A stretch of DNA of 13,202 bases, taken from positions 1 to 13,202 of the forward strand of contig DAIDKY010000022.1 of assembly GCA_027449805.1 (NCBI GenBank), read 5' to 3'. This DNA is from a bacterium. Lineage in GTDB: Bacteria; Patescibacteriota; Saccharimonadia; UBA4664. The notes below the pieces were generated by a model. It worked only from the letters and a program-made list of their open reading frames with translations, did not search any database and had not been told where the DNA came from. Shown one piece after another: positions 12,069 through 13,202 of the stretch (position 1 is its first letter; each line of letters starts with the position of its first letter). A program made the position numbers and the translations under genes.

Positions 12069-12527
12069 ATGAAACAAGTCTTGATCATTATTGCATCGAT
12101 CGTCGTAATTATGGCGATCATAATCGGAGTCTTAATTATGAGTAACGAACATTCTAACAACACCCCGACGGCGGCTGCACCGACTACTTCTGGTAATACG
12201 CAGACTATGGCCGATGGCCTTAAGATTACCGACGAGAAGGTCGGTACCGGTGCGGTTGCTACGGCAAACTCGACGGTCACTGTCGACTACGTCGGCACGC
12301 TCGCTGATGGAACCGTCTTTGACGCTTCTGCTAGACACGGCGGCACGGCTACCTTTCCTTTGAGCAACGTTATCCAGGGTTGGCAAGAGGGAATCCCCGG
12401 TATGAAGGTCGGGGGTGTTCGAGTCCTCGTTATACCTCCGGCTCTAGGCTATGGATCGACAGCGCAGCAGGGAATCCCTGCAAACTCTACCCTTACCTTT
12501 AAAATCACGCTGATCGCCGTTAAGTAA
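12069..12527 (+). CDS. Membrane-anchored FKBP-type peptidyl-prolyl cis-trans isomerase
   Basis: The 152-residue product has an N-terminal anchor (about 3-24, VLIIIASIVVIMAIIIGVLI) and a Ser/Thr/Ala-rich linker (25-48). One FKBP domain (about 50-152) follows with the family signatures VTVDYVGTLADGTVFDAS (70-87), VIQGWQEGIPGMKVGG (101-116) and IPPALGYGS (122-130). The aromatic pocket residues Tyr74, Phe84, Trp105 and Tyr128 are present. It should assist folding of exported proteins outside the membrane. The ATG at 12069 has GGAG about ten bases upstream. It diverges from the kinase gene and converges on the RlpA-like gene with only 12 bases between stop codons. Confidence 0.93.
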   Translation: MKQVLIIIASIVVIMAIIIGVLIMSNEHSNNTPTAAAPTTSGNTQTMADGLKITDEKVGTGAVATANSTVTVDYVGTLADGTVFDASARHGGTATFPLSNVIQGWQEGIPGMKVGGVRVLVIPPALGYGSTAQQGIPANSTLTFKITLIAVK

Positions 12528-12541
12528 ACCCCGTTCGGGTT
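12527..12541. terminator. Short hairpin between convergent genes
   Basis: AACCC and GGGTT pair around a CGTTC loop, spanning the 12-base gap between the two stop codons. There is no long T-run on either side, so it is at best a weak bidirectional terminator. Confidence 0.4.
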
Positions 12542-13166
12542 AGTCCTGGCGGTGTGTCTCGCAGTAGGCCTGGGTGTAAGACTGGTAGCATAAACTGTAG
12601 CCGATGATTGCCATAAAGTTGCTTCGAGGAAACTTGTATGTTTGGCTGCCGCCGACCAGACGGATCGCAACCGGAATCGTTCCGCGGCCCAGATTATCCA
12701 CCCGCTCAAACGACCCTCGCGACAGGTCGATGACGCGGCCGGTCCAGACAGCCGGCCCGTAATCGTTGACCAAACAAACGACTTTGTTACCATTGTACAG
12801 GTCGGTAACTTCTAGTTGCGAACCGCGCGGAAAAGTTCGCGAGGCGCAGGTAATAGCATCAGGGGCGGCCAGGCCGAGTGCATACCAAGAACCTCGTCCG
12901 GTTTGATTAGGACCGCCTGGTGATGCAGCCGCCGGCGTATCGCTCACAGTTACGACCGGTGCCGTGATCGTCTTGCCGGCCAAGCTGCTATGTACATTCA
13001 CATCGACGGTTGGATGGGTCGTCGAGACGGCGTAAGCCAACGAAGCCGTCAGAGCTCCCACGATGCCGATAAAGACCGAACGGCCAACGTGTTTTGCGTG
13101 TTTCTTGCGAATGATCTGTTTCTTGCCGATGAGATGTTTTAATCGGCGTTTGGTTTTGGCTTTCAT
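12540..13166 (-). CDS. RlpA-like double-psi beta-barrel envelope protein
   Basis: The 208-residue product has a very basic N-terminus (11 Lys and 5 Arg in the first 29 residues), a membrane anchor (about 30-48), a Thr/Ser/Pro-rich linker, and a double-psi beta barrel (about 88-172). RlpA landmarks are GRGSWYALG (90-98), RTFPRGSQLEVTDLYNG (110-126), VNDYGP (133-138) and GRVIDLS (143-149). RlpA family members cut or bind peptidoglycan outside the membrane. The Asp of NDxGP is kept (D135), but the His of the usual AAHRTLP motif is Ser109 here (CASRTFP), so lytic transglycosylase activity is doubtful. Cys107 and Cys131 could form a disulfide. The C-terminus adds about 35 residues with two more cysteines. 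No ribosome binding site precedes the ATG at 13166; a TATGCT -10-like box lies 14 bases upstream. Confidence 0.85.
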   Translation of the reverse strand: MKAKTKRRLKHLIGKKQIIRKKHAKHVGRSVFIGIVGALTASLAYAVSTTHPTVDVNVHSSLAGKTITAPVVTVSDTPAAASPGGPNQTGRGSWYALGLAAPDAITCASRTFPRGSQLEVTDLYNGNKVVCLVNDYGPAVWTGRVIDLSRGSFERVDNLGRGTIPVAIRLVGGSQTYKFPRSNFMAIIGYSLCYQSYTQAYCETHRQD

Positions 13167-13202
13167 TTCACTGTTATTTAAGCATATGCGGTATGAAGTA
13201 TC

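Overview
The window looks like a piece of chromosome from a small-genome bacterium, most likely of the Patescibacteria/CPR radiation and plausibly a Saccharibacterium (TM7). This is an inference from style, not from a marker gene. The signs are very tight gene packing, overlapping housekeeping genes, the standard code with UGA used as stop, many leaderless or TTG/GTG starts, receiver-only response regulators paired with long sensor kinases, and a compact DD-carboxypeptidase.

Left part (1-6458, all on the minus strand). Reading from high to low coordinates there is a PAS histidine kinase with its receiver-only response regulator, a small single-span membrane protein, and then a tightly overlapping housekeeping string: scpA, scpB, an RluB-type pseudouridine synthase, a D,D-carboxypeptidase and der (cut by the window edge). 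Every junction from scpA to der overlaps by 4-11 bases, so the genes are probably translationally coupled. They cover chromosome segregation, rRNA modification, cell-wall trimming and ribosome assembly.

Middle part (about 6502-10150) is an accessory island at a tRNA-Glu(CUC) gene. The tRNA and its own terminator are followed by a second copy of the tRNA 3' end. After that comes a 1.5-kb unit bounded by perfect 36-bp direct repeats, each consisting of the last bases of the tRNA plus a rho-independent terminator. The unit carries one GC-richer gene for a YQR/DGLQR-motif protein (ParB/DndB/DUF262-like), a strong promoter, and a 3' region of RNA structures that includes a complete hammerhead ribozyme (about 8072-8128, predicted cut after 8080). 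No recombinase is encoded, so the unit looks like a non-autonomous, tRNA-anchored mini-element. Beyond it lie unrecognised small genes: one soluble protein, two two-span membrane proteins separated by three perfect palindromes, and one convergent minus-strand protein. Two of the terminators have a nested inner hairpin.

Right part (10153-13202) returns to core-like genes: a second histidine kinase/receiver pair (minus), a membrane-anchored FKBP-type prolyl isomerase (plus) diverging from the kinase, and an RlpA-like double-psi beta-barrel envelope protein (minus) converging on it. The island therefore sits between two similar two-component systems. The most notable observation is the hammerhead ribozyme inside the direct-repeat-bounded unit.
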